Source: Archaeoglobaceae archaeon (GTDB lineage: Archaea > Halobacteriota > Archaeoglobi > Archaeoglobales > Archaeoglobaceae). From it: a stretch of 64,000 nucleotides of DNA. A program made the position numbers and the translations under genes. A model generated the notes under the pieces. That model saw only the letters and a list, made by a program, of their open reading frames with translations. It searched no databases and was not told the origin of the DNA. Location of the stretch: NCBI GenBank assembly GCA_025058735.1, contig JANXDX010000020.1, forward strand, positions 1 through 64,000, in the 5' to 3' direction. This document shows positions 26,663-35,832 of this stretch, piece by piece. How positions within the stretch are numbered: position 1 is the first letter of the stretch; each line of letters opens with the position of its first letter.

Positions 26663-26779
26663 TGAAGTTAGGAGAGTTTGTCTGCTAAAAAAGTTTAAGT
26701 AATGCATTCAAATTAAAATGTTTAAAACTAGATGGCTAAACTTACAGAATCTGCTAAATTTCAAGTTTTGTTCACATTC

Positions 26780-26790
26780 TAAAAATAAAA
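26780..26790 (-). terminator. T-rich terminator after tRNA-Arg
   Basis: Read on the minus strand, TTTTATTTTTA begins directly after the tRNA 3' end, the usual archaeal U-run terminator. Confidence 0.5.
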
Positions 26791-26791
26791 G

Positions 26792-26866
26792 CGGACCCGC
26801 CGGGATTTGAACCCGGGATCTACGGCTTAGAAGGCCGTCGCTCTGTCCTAGCTAAGCCACGGGTCC
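26792..26866 (-). tRNA. tRNA-Arg (anticodon UCU)
   Basis: A full cloverleaf can be drawn: acceptor stem GGACCCG/CGGGTCC, D stem GCTT/GAGC, anticodon stem ACGGC/GCCGT with loop CTTCTAA (anticodon TCT), T arm CCGGG-TTCAAAT-CCCGG and discriminator G. There is no intron and CCA is not encoded. An AT-rich TATA-like AATTTAAAA lies about 30 bases upstream. Confidence 0.93.
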
Positions 26867-27192
26867 TTTTTAACACAGATACTTACGGTTTTTTAAATTT
26901 TTGCACTGTATTGAAAGTGAACTTCAGTGTTACATTCTTTAAAAAATACAAAATAATTTTAAAATCGTTGAAAAAGATACTGCAGAACTAAGACCTTTGA
27001 ACAGAAATTTTAGATTTTATCTTAAAAAAGTTTCACTTGACTAAATTTTTTCTTTTTCAAGAACTTCGTTTGAAATTTTAAAAATTAACTTTTTGTTCTA
27101 AGTGAAAATGTTCAAATTTTACCATAACTAATTAATCGATTTACCGTTCCATAACTAACAAGTCTTTTAAACTCTCTCTTTTACGAATCCGT
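26867..27192. other. Intergenic region between tRNA-Arg and metG
   Basis: About 325 AT-rich bases. They contain the tRNA promoter on the left and the metG promoter on the right (CTTTTAAAC at about 27164-27172, 25 bases before ATG). Nothing else recognisable. Confidence 0.4.
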
Positions 27193-29130
27193 ATGAAACT
27201 TGTAACGTGTGGACTACCTTACGCTAATGGAAAAGCACACATAGGTCATTTAAGAACATATATACCAGCAGATGTTTACGTTCGTTACTTAAGATTGAAA
27301 GGAGAGGATGTTGTTTTCATCTGTGGAAGCGATTGTCACGGGACGCCAATAGTTGTCAACGCTGAAAAAGAGGGTTTAACTCCATCACAACTAGTAAATA
27401 TATATCATGAACATTTTATAAAAGTTTTTGATGCTTTAGACGTAAAGTTCGATTTCTACGGAAAAACTGTAGAAGATTATCACCACAACAGAACAAAGGA
27501 AATTGTAAAAAAAATATATGAGAATGGTTATATTTATTCCAAGGAAATAGATCTAGCTTATTGTCCAAGATGTGAAAGATTTCTACCAGATAGATACGTT
27601 GAAGGAATTTGCCCATACTGCAACGTTCCAGCTAGAGGAGATGAATGCGATCAAGGATGTGGAAGACATCTAGAACCTGGAGAGATAAAAGATCCTAGGT
27701 GCAAAATCTGTGGAACTCCTGCAATTTTCAAGAAACAGACTCACTATTTCTTCAAGTTAACAGCATTTAAAGATTTTCTAGAAGACTATTTGAACAAGGT
27801 TCAAGGTACTGAAAATGCTATAAATTATGCGAAGCAATGGATAAAAAACCTTAGAGATTGGTGCATAACTAGAGATCTTGAATGGGGAGTAAAATTTCCA
27901 ATAGATGAAAGATATGTAGTCTATGTTTGGGTTGACGCACCAATAGGATACATAAGCTTTACAGAAAAAGCTGTAAAAGATTGGGAATCTATATGGAAAG
28001 AGGGAAAAGCTGAAATAGTTCACTTCATAGGCTTAGACATAGCTTATCATCACTGCATATTCTGGCCAGCGATGCTAAAAGCTGCAGAGTATTCTTTACC
28101 TACCGCAATAGTTGCAAGTGGAATGGTTAAAATTGAAGGTAAAACTTTCTCAAAGAGTAGAGGTTACGTAGTTTGGGTTGATGATGATTACTTGAGAGCA
28201 AACTTAAATCCAGATTACTTGAGATACTACGTAGCTAGCTATACAAGTCATGAAAGAGATCTAAACTTTTCTTGGGATGCTTTTAGAGAAAAGATAAATA
28301 GAGAACTGATTGCAACTTTTGGAAACTTCCTCTACAGAACACTTCACTTCGCTTGGAAGAACTTTGGAGAAGTCAAGATGAACGTTGATAATGAAATACT
28401 GGAAAAGATAAGAGATGTTAGAAAAAAGATAGAAGAGTTTTTAAAGAAATGGGAATTCAAATCCTTGTGCGACTCTTTTATGGAACTTGCATCTTTTGGA
28501 AACGTTTATCTACAAAGCAACGAACCTTGGGACCTTGTAAAATTTGATAGAAGTAGAGCTGAGAGAGTTATAGCTAACTGCTTACAGATAGCAAAAGCTC
28601 TGATAATACTTGCATACCCAGTCATGCCAAGATCGATGAAGAAGGTTTCTGAGTGTATAAATTTGAACTTGGAAAAGTGTAAGCTAGATGATGTTGAAAA
28701 AGTTGATGAAAAGATGAAAGTTGAGAAACCTATCATTCCATTCGAAAAAGTAGATGAAAAAAAGATTGATGAACTGAAAAAAGTTGTGGAGAAGAGATTT
28801 TTAAGGGAAGAAGTTTCAATAGAAGAGTTTCGAAAGATGGATATAAGAATAGGTAGAGTTATAAAAGCTGAGAAAATTGAGAAAAGCAAAAAGCTCCTAA
28901 AACTGAAAGTTGATATTGGAGGAGAAATAAGACAAATAGTAGCAGGAATTGCAGACAATTACAAACCAGAAGATATTGAGGGAAAGTTGATTACAGTTTT
29001 GGTAAACATAAAACCCGTAAAACTAATGGGTGTTGAAAGCAATGGAATGCTACTTGCAGCAGACGTTGGTGAAAAAGCTGTTATACTGATACCAGAAAAA
29101 GAGGTTGAACCTGGAACAAAAATTAAATAG
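27193..29130 (+). CDS. metG: Methionyl-tRNA synthetase with C-terminal tRNA-binding domain
   Basis: Charges tRNA-Met. The 645 residues contain the class I HIGH-type motif KAHIGHLRTY near residue 15, a zinc-binding insertion with paired knuckles (CPRC, CPYC, CDQGC, CKIC; about 116-180), the KMSKS-type loop TFSKSRG near 318, an anticodon-binding helical domain and, from about residue 540, an EMAP/Trbp111-like OB fold (MDIRIGRVIKAEKIEKSKKL). Many archaea encode this last domain separately, but fused forms are common too. The leaderless start has a TATA box 25 bases upstream. It is convergent with the ACT-regulator gene, with no gap. Confidence 0.96.
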   Translation: MKLVTCGLPYANGKAHIGHLRTYIPADVYVRYLRLKGEDVVFICGSDCHGTPIVVNAEKEGLTPSQLVNIYHEHFIKVFDALDVKFDFYGKTVEDYHHNRTKEIVKKIYENGYIYSKEIDLAYCPRCERFLPDRYVEGICPYCNVPARGDECDQGCGRHLEPGEIKDPRCKICGTPAIFKKQTHYFFKLTAFKDFLEDYLNKVQGTENAINYAKQWIKNLRDWCITRDLEWGVKFPIDERYVVYVWVDAPIGYISFTEKAVKDWESIWKEGKAEIVHFIGLDIAYHHCIFWPAMLKAAEYSLPTAIVASGMVKIEGKTFSKSRGYVVWVDDDYLRANLNPDYLRYYVASYTSHERDLNFSWDAFREKINRELIATFGNFLYRTLHFAWKNFGEVKMNVDNEILEKIRDVRKKIEEFLKKWEFKSLCDSFMELASFGNVYLQSNEPWDLVKFDRSRAERVIANCLQIAKALIILAYPVMPRSMKKVSECINLNLEKCKLDDVEKVDEKMKVEKPIIPFEKVDEKKIDELKKVVEKRFLREEVSIEEFRKMDIRIGRVIKAEKIEKSKKLLKLKVDIGGEIRQIVAGIADNYKPEDIEGKLITVLVNIKPVKLMGVESNGMLLAADVGEKAVILIPEKEVEPGTKIK

Positions 29131-29628
29131 CTAACTTACAACAACTTTTTGGACTCCATCTACTTTCAAAATTTCATCTATCAACTTTCCAGGCACTTTC
29201 GATTCGGTAACTACGATCATCTTCGATTCAACACTCAACTCAGGATCTTCTGCCAGTATGTACCTGATAGATATCCCTTCTCTAGCCAATATACTAGCAA
29301 CACCTGCAACTATTCCAACTTTTCTGCTATCAGCATAAACTTCAATAACACCAAAACCTAAAATCCTTGCAACTTCTGCTATGTTTGCTACTGGTTTTAA
29401 AGCAGAAAAAACTTTTCTAAGTTCATCATCTTTTTCAATGTTTGTTATTGCAGCCATTACAACTTTTCTGTCAACTCCTATAGCTTCAGCTATTTTTGTT
29501 GGAACCAGTTCTATGCTTCCACAATAAGCTTTACCGTTTCTAACAGAGATCCCCAACCTTAGGAACTCTTTTGCAACAACTATCTGTGATGGATACTTTT
29601 CAAACTTTTCAGCTATCTTTCTCCACAT
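29131..29628 (-). CDS. ACT-domain regulator with HTH (COG2150 type)
   Basis: A 165-residue protein. Residues 1-75 form a helix-turn-helix-like region (PTKIAEAIGVDRKVVMAAI). Residues 85-165 are an ACT domain (GVIEVYADSRKVGIVAGVASILAREGISI), the usual amino-acid-binding module. COG2150 members are annotated as regulators of amino acid metabolism. It is the last gene of the methylmalonyl-CoA operon, 23 bases after mcmA1. A plausible role is sensing a propionyl-CoA-yielding amino acid such as valine or isoleucine and adjusting this operon; that is inference. Confidence 0.8.
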   Translation of the reverse strand: MWRKIAEKFEKYPSQIVVAKEFLRLGISVRNGKAYCGSIELVPTKIAEAIGVDRKVVMAAITNIEKDDELRKVFSALKPVANIAEVARILGFGVIEVYADSRKVGIVAGVASILAREGISIRYILAEDPELSVESKMIVVTESKVPGKLIDEILKVDGVQKVVVS

Positions 29629-29651
29629 GTAATTTAGTAAAAATAAAATAT

Positions 29652-31298
29652 TTAAAAAATTTCAGGTGCTCTAAATTCTCCAAAAACTTCTCTAAGAGTG
29701 TTGGATGTTTCGCCAAGAGTTGCTCTACTTTTGATCGCATCGAGAATGTAAGGCATGAGGTTTACTCCATCTTTTTCTGCAGCCTTTTTAAGCTCATACA
29801 AACTATCTTCAACTTTCTTTTTATCTCTATTCTCTCTAAACTTTCTAAGCCTCGCTATCTGCTTTTCTACTACTTCTTTAGGTATTCTAAGAAGTTCTAT
29901 TTCTATTTCTTCATCGATAACATATTTGTTTACACCAACAACAGTAATTTCTCCACTTTCTATTGCTTTTTGTTTTTCATAAGCTGCTCTAGCAATTTCC
30001 CTCTGTACCCATCCTTTTTCTATTGCTTTGACCATTCCTCCCATCTCATCTATTTTTTCTATGTATTTTTCAGCCTCTTCCTCAATTTTATCTGTTAACC
30101 ACTCTACGTAATAACTTCCGCCCAAAGGATCGATCACATCTGCAACTCCGCTCTCTTCCGCTATTACCTGCTGAGTTCTTAGAGCTATCCTTACAGCTTT
30201 TTCTGTTGGCAAGCAAAGAGCTTCATCAAAGCTGTTTGTGTGCAAGCTCTGACAACCTCCAAGAACAGCTGCCAAGGCTTGTAAAGTAACTCTTATTATG
30301 TTGTTTTCTGGCTGTTGAGCAGTTAATGTACAGCCAGCAGTTTGAACATGGAAACGAAGCATCATAGATTCGGGTTTCTTAGCATTAAATCTTTCCTTCA
30401 TTATCCTTGCCCACAATCTTCTAGCTGCTCTAAACTTTGCAGCCTCTTCAAACAAGTTGTTTCCTGCAGCGAAGAAGAAACTCAACTGCGGAGCAAACTC
30501 ATCGACGTCGATCCCTCTCTCAAGAACTTTTTCAACGTAAGCAATTCCATTTGCTAATGTAAAAGCAACTTCCTGAACAGGTGTTGCGCCAGCTTCTTCC
30601 ATGTGGTATCCAGAAATGCTTATAGAATTCCATCTAGGCATTTCCTTTGCACAAAAGACTATTATGTCTGTTGCCAACTTTAAAGATGGTTCTGGGGGAA
30701 ATATGTATGTACCTCTAGCTATGTACTCCTTTAACATATCGTTTTGGACAGTCCCTCTAAGCTGTGTCCTGTCTACTCCTTGCATTTCAGCTATCGTTAC
30801 GTACATACTAAGTATTTGAGCGCAAGTTGAATTTATCGTCATAGAAGTAGAAACCTTATCTAAGGGAATTCCATCAAAAAGTATCTGCATATCTTCTAGA
30901 GTACTTATTGCAACTCCAACTTTTCCAACTTCTCCTAAGGCCATTGGATGATCGCTGTCATAACCTATTTGAGTTGGCAAATCAAAAGCTACACTGAGTC
31001 CTGTTTGACCTTGAGAGAGCAGGTATTTGTATCTTTTGTTTGTCTCCTCAGCCGTTCCAAAGCCAGCGTATTGTCTCATTGTCCATATTCTTCCTCTGTA
31101 CATCGTTGGATAAACTCCTCTCGTAAAAGGATAGATTCCAGGATAACTTAATTTGTTATCATAATCAATTTGAACGTCCTCAGGTGTATACAATCTATCA
31201 ACTACAAATCCTGAATAAGTTTTGAATTCTTTCCTTCTTTCAGGAGATTTTGAAATCCAAGGTTTTACATACTTTTCTTCCCATTCAACTTTTTTCAC
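29652..31298 (-). CDS. mcmA1: Methylmalonyl-CoA mutase, large (catalytic) subunit
   Basis: Interconverts (R)-methylmalonyl-CoA and succinyl-CoA with adenosylcobalamin. The 548 residues form the TIM-barrel part only ([53 protein letters not shown]); the B12-binding domain is a separate gene in the same operon, as is usual in archaea. It starts with GTG at 31298 preceded by a perfect Shine-Dalgarno GGAGGTGATC that overlaps the stop of the biotin carrier gene, so it should be strongly translated. Confidence 0.95.
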   Translation of the reverse strand: MKKVEWEEKYVKPWISKSPERRKEFKTYSGFVVDRLYTPEDVQIDYDNKLSYPGIYPFTRGVYPTMYRGRIWTMRQYAGFGTAEETNKRYKYLLSQGQTGLSVAFDLPTQIGYDSDHPMALGEVGKVGVAISTLEDMQILFDGIPLDKVSTSMTINSTCAQILSMYVTIAEMQGVDRTQLRGTVQNDMLKEYIARGTYIFPPEPSLKLATDIIVFCAKEMPRWNSISISGYHMEEAGATPVQEVAFTLANGIAYVEKVLERGIDVDEFAPQLSFFFAAGNNLFEEAAKFRAARRLWARIMKERFNAKKPESMMLRFHVQTAGCTLTAQQPENNIIRVTLQALAAVLGGCQSLHTNSFDEALCLPTEKAVRIALRTQQVIAEESGVADVIDPLGGSYYVEWLTDKIEEEAEKYIEKIDEMGGMVKAIEKGWVQREIARAAYEKQKAIESGEITVVGVNKYVIDEEIEIELLRIPKEVVEKQIARLRKFRENRDKKKVEDSLYELKKAAEKDGVNLMPYILDAIKSRATLGETSNTLREVFGEFRAPEIF

Positions 31299-31300
31299 AA

Positions 31301-31310
31301 GATCACCTCC
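31301..31310 (-). promoter_or_regulatory. Perfect Shine-Dalgarno before mcmA1
   Basis: GGAGGTGATC on the minus strand, complementary to the 3' end of archaeal 16S rRNA, placed two bases before GTG 31298. It decides for the GTG start and offsets the weaker start codon. Confidence 0.75.
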
Positions 31311-31723
31311 TATTCTAAAACAACCAGAGGGGCCTCCTTTAAAACTTTATCTCCTTCTTTAACCAAAATATTTTTAACTGTTCCAGAAAATGGAGATTTT
31401 ACAGGGTTCTCCATCTTCATGGCTTCTACGATCAACAAAACGTCCCCTTCTTTCACCTTATCTCCAACCTTCACAAGGATTTTTGTTACAATTCCATTCA
31501 TAGGAGCTGCGATAACTTTTCCTTCAATTTTCTTTTCGACTTTTACTTCTGCAACTTCTTTTTTAACAACTTTAACTTCCTCTTTTGGCTTTTTTATTTC
31601 TGTTTTTACTTCAAGTTCTATCAAAGCTTTTTTACCATTCACAACTACTTCGAAAACATTGAAACCAACTTCTTTCACATCAACTTCGTACTTTTTTCCA
31701 GAGACCAATACTTCGTACTTCAA
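31310..31723 (-). CDS. mmdC: Biotin carboxyl carrier protein (1.3S-like / gamma subunit)
   Basis: A carrier of carboxybiotin, 137 residues. The N-terminal 40 form a small domain seen in decarboxylase and transcarboxylase carriers, residues 41-66 a Lys/Glu/Val-rich linker, and residues 68-137 the biotinyl domain with EAMKMEN, biotin on Lys103. The start is TTG at 31723 behind GGTGAT, four bases after the 41-residue gene stop. It could serve the 12S-like and 5S-like carboxyltransferases of the same operon. Archaeoglobus homologues are annotated mmdC. Confidence 0.92.
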   Translation of the reverse strand: MKYEVLVSGKKYEVDVKEVGFNVFEVVVNGKKALIELEVKTEIKKPKEEVKVVKKEVAEVKVEKKIEGKVIAAPMNGIVTKILVKVGDKVKEGDVLLIVEAMKMENPVKSPFSGTVKNILVKEGDKVLKEAPLVVLE

Positions 31724-31727
31724 ACTA

Positions 31728-31853
31728 TCACCTCATAAATCTTGCAGCAATTTTCCAATTCCTTGGAATCTCTTTTATCTCCATTGGTTTCTCTTTTTCT
31801 GAAACGTATCGATGTATTGCAGTTACAGCAGCCAAAAACTCTTCTGGGGTCAT
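31728..31853 (-). CDS. 41-residue small subunit-like protein of the acyl-CoA carboxylase/transcarboxylase
   Basis: A short frame with ATG at 31853, a good Shine-Dalgarno-like TGATC just upstream, and a TGA at 31728 that lies inside the GGTGAT of the next gene. It fills the gap between the carboxyltransferase and the biotin carrier exactly. The peptide starts MTPEEFLAAVTAIH and ends NWKIAARFMR. This resembles the pattern of acyl-CoA carboxylase epsilon-type subunits (Glu-Glu-hydrophobic-Ala-Ala near the start, a Trp near the end), though it is shorter. Proposed role is stabilising or linking the 12S-like core and the carrier. Family placement is inference. Confidence 0.6.
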   Translation of the reverse strand: MTPEEFLAAVTAIHRYVSEKEKPMEIKEIPRNWKIAARFMR

Positions 31854-31858
31854 AAAGA

Positions 31859-33409
31859 TCACAGAGGAATATTTCTATGCTTTCCTCTAAATACAGGTTT
31901 TCTTTTTCCTTCAAGCAGCCTCAAAGAAGATATTATTTTTATCCTAGTATACTTCGGATCGATCACGTCATCTATGTAGCCCCTTGAAGCTGCTCTATAT
32001 GGATTTGCAAACTTTTCTCTGTATTCTTTTATCTTCTGTTGTCTAACCACTTCAGGATCTTTTGCTGTAGTAATTTCTTTTCTGAAAACTATTTCTGCAG
32101 CACCTTCTGGACCCATTACAGCGATTTCAGCTGTTGGATACGCAAAAACAAGATCTGCTCCTAGGTGTTTACTACCCATTGCTAAATAAGCACCTCCATA
32201 AGCTTTCCTTACTATCACTGTTACCATTGGAACTGTAGCTTCACTGTAAGCAAAAAGGACTTTTGCTCCATGCCTTATTATTCCTCCGTACTCTTGTTCA
32301 ACTCCTGGTAAATAACCTGGAACATCTACAAAAGTTATTATTGGTAAATTGAAGCAATCGCAGAATCTAACAAATCTAGCGATCTTGTCACTGCTGTTTA
32401 TGTCTAAGCATCCTGCAAGGTGTGCTGGATTGTTTGCAATAATTCCAACACTTCTTCCATCGAACCTTGCAAAACCTACTACGGCATTTGGAGCATAATA
32501 TTTGTGTATTTCAAAAAATTCTCCATCATCAACAACACTTCTTACAATATCTCTCATATCGTAAGGTTTTTGAGGATCCTCTGGTAGTATTTCGTATATT
32601 TCAGGGGTTAGCCTTGAAGGATCGTCTTTACTTTCAACCTTTGGTGGTTCTTCCATACAGTTCAGTGGAAGGTAACTTACGAGCTTTCTTACCAGCATCA
32701 TCGCTTCATGATCGTCCTCAGCTACTAGATGACAGTTTCCACTTTTCATAGCATGAGCTTCCCAGCCACCAAGTTCAAAAGACGTAACGTCTTCACCTGT
32801 AACAGCTTTAACTACAGCTGGGCCTGTTATGAACATGTAGCAGTTCGGATTCTTAGTCATAACAATGAAATCTCCTATTGCTGGACTATAAACTGCTCCT
32901 CCTGCACAAGGACCTAGGATTACGCTTATCTGTGGAATTACTCCACTTGCTAAGGTGTTTCTGTAAAATATGTCACCATAACCTTTTAAAGCATCTACTC
33001 CTTCTTGAATTCTTGCACCTCCACTGTCGTTCAATCCTATAACTGGGATTCCAACTTTCATTGCAAAATCTAAAAGGTAAGCTATCTTTAATCCATGCAT
33101 TTCTCCCAAACTTCCACCCATTACCGTAAAATCTTGAGCAAATACTGCTACAGGTCTTCCATCTATAGTTCCAAAACCAGTTATTACTCCATCTTCTGGT
33201 AGATCCATCTTGTCTAATCCAAAATCTATGTTCCTTTTTTCAACAAAAGGATTTATTTCAAAGAAAGATCCTGGATCAAGTAAGATGTCTAACCTTTCTC
33301 TTGCAGTCAATTTTCCCTGCTCGTGTTGCTTATCTATTCTTTCCTTTCCTCCCATTTGTTTTAATTTATCTCTTTTCTTATAAAGCTCTTCTAAAAGATC
33401 TATTCTCAT
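31859..33409 (-). CDS. mmdA: Acyl-CoA carboxyltransferase, 12S-like (propionyl/methylmalonyl-CoA)
   Basis: The carboxyltransferase subunit that moves CO2 between biotin and propionyl-CoA/methylmalonyl-CoA. Of 516 residues from ATG 33409, both crotonase-like halves are present ([89 protein letters not shown]). It ends KHRNIPL, the normal terminus. An upstream in-frame TTG adds five residues, but a GGAGGGTTGA ribosome site just before ATG 33409 decides for the latter. It follows the epimerase gene almost without gap. Decarboxylase, propionyl-CoA carboxylase and transcarboxylase forms cannot be told apart by this subunit alone. Confidence 0.93.
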   Translation of the reverse strand: MRIDLLEELYKKRDKLKQMGGKERIDKQHEQGKLTARERLDILLDPGSFFEINPFVEKRNIDFGLDKMDLPEDGVITGFGTIDGRPVAVFAQDFTVMGGSLGEMHGLKIAYLLDFAMKVGIPVIGLNDSGGARIQEGVDALKGYGDIFYRNTLASGVIPQISVILGPCAGGAVYSPAIGDFIVMTKNPNCYMFITGPAVVKAVTGEDVTSFELGGWEAHAMKSGNCHLVAEDDHEAMMLVRKLVSYLPLNCMEEPPKVESKDDPSRLTPEIYEILPEDPQKPYDMRDIVRSVVDDGEFFEIHKYYAPNAVVGFARFDGRSVGIIANNPAHLAGCLDINSSDKIARFVRFCDCFNLPIITFVDVPGYLPGVEQEYGGIIRHGAKVLFAYSEATVPMVTVIVRKAYGGAYLAMGSKHLGADLVFAYPTAEIAVMGPEGAAEIVFRKEITTAKDPEVVRQQKIKEYREKFANPYRAASRGYIDDVIDPKYTRIKIISSLRLLEGKRKPVFRGKHRNIPL

Positions 33410-33410
33410 T

Positions 33411-33800
33411 TCAACCCTCCACAAACTCTAAAAGAACTCCATATGTGCTTTTTGGGTGAATAAAAGCTATTTTTCTTCCTCCAGCTCCAATTCTTGGTTT
33501 TTCATCGATCATCTTAATTCCAGCTTTTTTCGCTTTTTCAATAGCTTCACTTATGTTTTCTACATTTATAGCTACATGATGAATTCCTTCTCCTCTGGAT
33601 GCTATGAATTTTGCTATTGGACTGTCTTCAGAAGTTGCTTCCAATAACTCTATTCTACTCTCACCTACAGGAAACATTGCAACTCTTACTTTTTGTTCAG
33701 AAACCTCTTCTATTTCGTGAACCTTTAAACCTAAAGCTTCGTATGTTTTTATAGCTTCATTTAAATTCTTTACAGCTATTCCTATATGATCGATCTTCAT
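33411..33800 (-). CDS. mce: Methylmalonyl-CoA epimerase
   Basis: Interconverts (S)- and (R)-methylmalonyl-CoA. The 129-residue VOC (glyoxalase) fold has the metal-ligand motif [12 protein letters not shown] at the N-terminus (His), [10 protein letters not shown] mid-chain (His) and LLEFVE at the end (Glu). ATG 33800 overlaps the previous stop (ATGA) and has GGTGA upstream. Its place between the mutase small subunit and the 12S-like gene completes the pathway. Confidence 0.95.
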   Translation of the reverse strand: MKIDHIGIAVKNLNEAIKTYEALGLKVHEIEEVSEQKVRVAMFPVGESRIELLEATSEDSPIAKFIASRGEGIHHVAINVENISEAIEKAKKAGIKMIDEKPRIGAGGRKIAFIHPKSTYGVLLEFVEG

Positions 33801-34228
33801 ACTTTCACCTTTTCCAACTTTTCGACTTCTTTTTTAATAAAGTCAGCTATTTCACCAATCTTAGTTCCAGGACCAAAAACAGCAGAAACTCCAATTTCTA
33901 ACAATCTCTTAGCATCATCTCTTGGAACAATTCCACCAACTAACACTAAAACATCTTTCTTTGGTTTCAAACCTCTCTTTATAAGTTCATCTAAAACAAG
34001 TGGTATCAGTTCCATGTGAGCTCCACTTAAAATGCTTAAACCTACGACGTCAACATCTTCCTGCAAAGCTGTTTCTGCTATTTCTGCTGGAGTTCTTCTA
34101 ATTCCAGTATAAATAACTTCGAATCCTGCATCTCTCAAACCTCTTGCGACAACTTTTGCTCCCCTATCATGTCCATCTAAACCAGGTTTTGCCACAAGAA
34201 TCCTGATTTTTTTTTCCAAAGCTATCAC
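33797..34228 (-). CDS. mcmA2: Methylmalonyl-CoA mutase, B12-binding small subunit
   Basis: A separate cobalamin-binding subunit of 140 or so residues. DGHDRGAKV supplies the cobalt-ligand His, and GLSILSGAH and VLVGGIVP complete the Rossmann-like B12 site. The listed start is GTG 34228, which itself lies inside a GGTGAT. A TTG at 34219 is better spaced from that ribosome site and gives [13 protein letters not shown], closer to homologues. It is immediately downstream of the 5S-like gene and overlaps mce by four bases. Confidence 0.93.
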   Translation of the reverse strand: MIALEKKIRILVAKPGLDGHDRGAKVVARGLRDAGFEVIYTGIRRTPAEIAETALQEDVDVVGLSILSGAHMELIPLVLDELIKRGLKPKKDVLVLVGGIVPRDDAKRLLEIGVSAVFGPGTKIGEIADFIKKEVEKLEKVKV

Positions 34229-35659
34229 CTACGCAGGTTTGACTTTTACAGCGTATTTCGTTCCACCTATTTCAACTTCAAAAGTTCCTTCGATCTTTCC
34301 TACAGATGGAAATCTTTCTTCACCCAGTTCACCTTTCAAGAACTTCAATCCAGTCTGTGGGAATAGAGCATATATTAGAACGTCTTCGTCGCTAGGATTT
34401 AGGCCCATGTTTATTAACTCTTTCTTTCTTTTTTCAAACTCTGGCTCAAGTAGATCTGCTGGTCTGCGATCGATTTGCTTTTCATTACCCAAGATCTTTG
34501 AAACTACTTCAGGTTTTATTGGTGCAGGAGTTCTTCCATACATACCTTTAACTAGATCCTTTGTCTCCTTTGCAACGACATTGTACCTTCCAAACAAAAC
34601 ATTCAGTACCGCTTGAACTCCAACTATTTGACTTGTTGGAGTTACAAGAGGTGGATGACCCAGATCTTCTTTAACTCTTGGGACTTCTTTTAAAACTTCT
34701 TCGAGTTTATCTAAAGCCTTCTGTTCTTTCAACTGGGAAATCAAGTTGCTGAACATTCCACCAGGTATTTGATAAACTAAAACTCTTGTATCCGGAATAG
34801 TCGAAAGTTGATCAAGGTAACCGGCATATTTTTCTCTTATCTTCATAAAGTATTCTCTAACTTCAAGTAAAACGTCGAGCTTTACTCCAGTACTGTATCC
34901 AAGTTCTTCTAAGGCATAAACCAAGCTCTCAGTTGGTGGATGTGCTGTTCCCAAAGACAATGGAGACATGCTACCGTCTACAATTTCAGCACCAGCTTCT
35001 ACAGATTTAAGTAGAGCCATTGAAGCCATACCACTTGTGTAATGGGAATGAACATCTACAGGTAATCCTACTTCTTTCTTTAAAGCTTTTACAAGTTCAT
35101 AAGCAACCTTTGGCGAAAGCATTCCAGCCATATCTTTTATGCATATTGAATCGACTTCCAAAGCAGCAAGTTCCTTTGCAGTTTCAACGTACTTTTCTAT
35201 CGTATGAACCGGCGAAATTGTGTAGCAAATAGTACCTTGAACGTGGTTGGCTTTATATTTTTTAGCTGATTTTATAGAAGTTATCAAATTTCTTACATCA
35301 TTTAAAGCATCAAAAATTCTAAAAACATCTATTCCATTTTCAACACTCTTCTGAACAAACTTCTCAACTACATCGTCAGGGTAATGTCTGTAACCAACGA
35401 GGTTTTGACCTCTAAGAAGCATCTGTAAGAGAGTATTTTTCACTCTTTTCCTTATTTCTCTCAGTCTTTCCCAAGGATTTTCGTTTAGAAATCTATGACA
35501 AACGTCAAAAGTAGCACCACCCCAAACTTCAAAGCTATATATTCCAGCAGAATCAAAAGTTTCTAGTATAGGTATGATGTCTCTTGTTCTAAGTCTCGTT
35601 GCTATTAACGATTGGTGACCATCTCTTAAAGTTAAGTCTACTATTTTTACTTTAGCCAT
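34229..35659 (-). CDS. pycB: Biotin-dependent carboxyltransferase, 5S-like (pyruvate/oxaloacetate), no biotinyl domain
   Basis: Transfers carboxyl groups between carboxybiotin and pyruvate/oxaloacetate. It has 476 residues: the TIM barrel has TLRDGHQSLIATR at 11-23, LLRGQNLVGYR, CIKDMAG with the lysine expected to be carbamylated, and the metal-binding HSH in VDVHSHYTSG. A helical C-terminal domain follows. It stops after FEVEIGGTKYAVKVKPA without the biotinyl domain found in many OadA/PycB proteins, so it needs the separate carrier downstream. First gene of the operon: the leaderless ATG has an AT-rich TATA element about 25 bases upstream. It may be pyruvate carboxylase B, oxaloacetate decarboxylase alpha or transcarboxylase 5S. 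Confidence 0.9.
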   Translation of the reverse strand: MAKVKIVDLTLRDGHQSLIATRLRTRDIIPILETFDSAGIYSFEVWGGATFDVCHRFLNENPWERLREIRKRVKNTLLQMLLRGQNLVGYRHYPDDVVEKFVQKSVENGIDVFRIFDALNDVRNLITSIKSAKKYKANHVQGTICYTISPVHTIEKYVETAKELAALEVDSICIKDMAGMLSPKVAYELVKALKKEVGLPVDVHSHYTSGMASMALLKSVEAGAEIVDGSMSPLSLGTAHPPTESLVYALEELGYSTGVKLDVLLEVREYFMKIREKYAGYLDQLSTIPDTRVLVYQIPGGMFSNLISQLKEQKALDKLEEVLKEVPRVKEDLGHPPLVTPTSQIVGVQAVLNVLFGRYNVVAKETKDLVKGMYGRTPAPIKPEVVSKILGNEKQIDRRPADLLEPEFEKRKKELINMGLNPSDEDVLIYALFPQTGLKFLKGELGEERFPSVGKIEGTFEVEIGGTKYAVKVKPA

Positions 35660-35679
35660 GAAAAAATATAGCTTTTAAA

Positions 35680-35689
35680 ATTTTTAAAT
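35680..35689 (-). promoter_or_regulatory. Promoter of the methylmalonyl-CoA operon
   Basis: ATTTAAAAAT read on the minus strand, centred about 25 bases upstream of ATG 35659. It should drive eight tightly packed genes down to 29131. No other promoter-like gap is seen inside the operon. Confidence 0.45.
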
Positions 35690-35832
35690 CTTTCTTCTTT
35701 TTCCCATCAAAAACGTATTCGATATGTACTTTTAATTTTAATTTAGTATGTTATTTAGTAACTATTTGTTTAAACTCTAAAAGTTATAACTTAAAAATAT
35801 AAAATAAAAATATTTAAGATTTAAATTCGAAT

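Noticed and set aside
31720-31914. A 64-residue minus-strand frame between the biotin carrier and mmdA
   Set aside because: It overlaps mmdA's end and is cysteine-rich without pattern. The 41-residue frame in the same gap has proper start, ribosome site and operon spacing.
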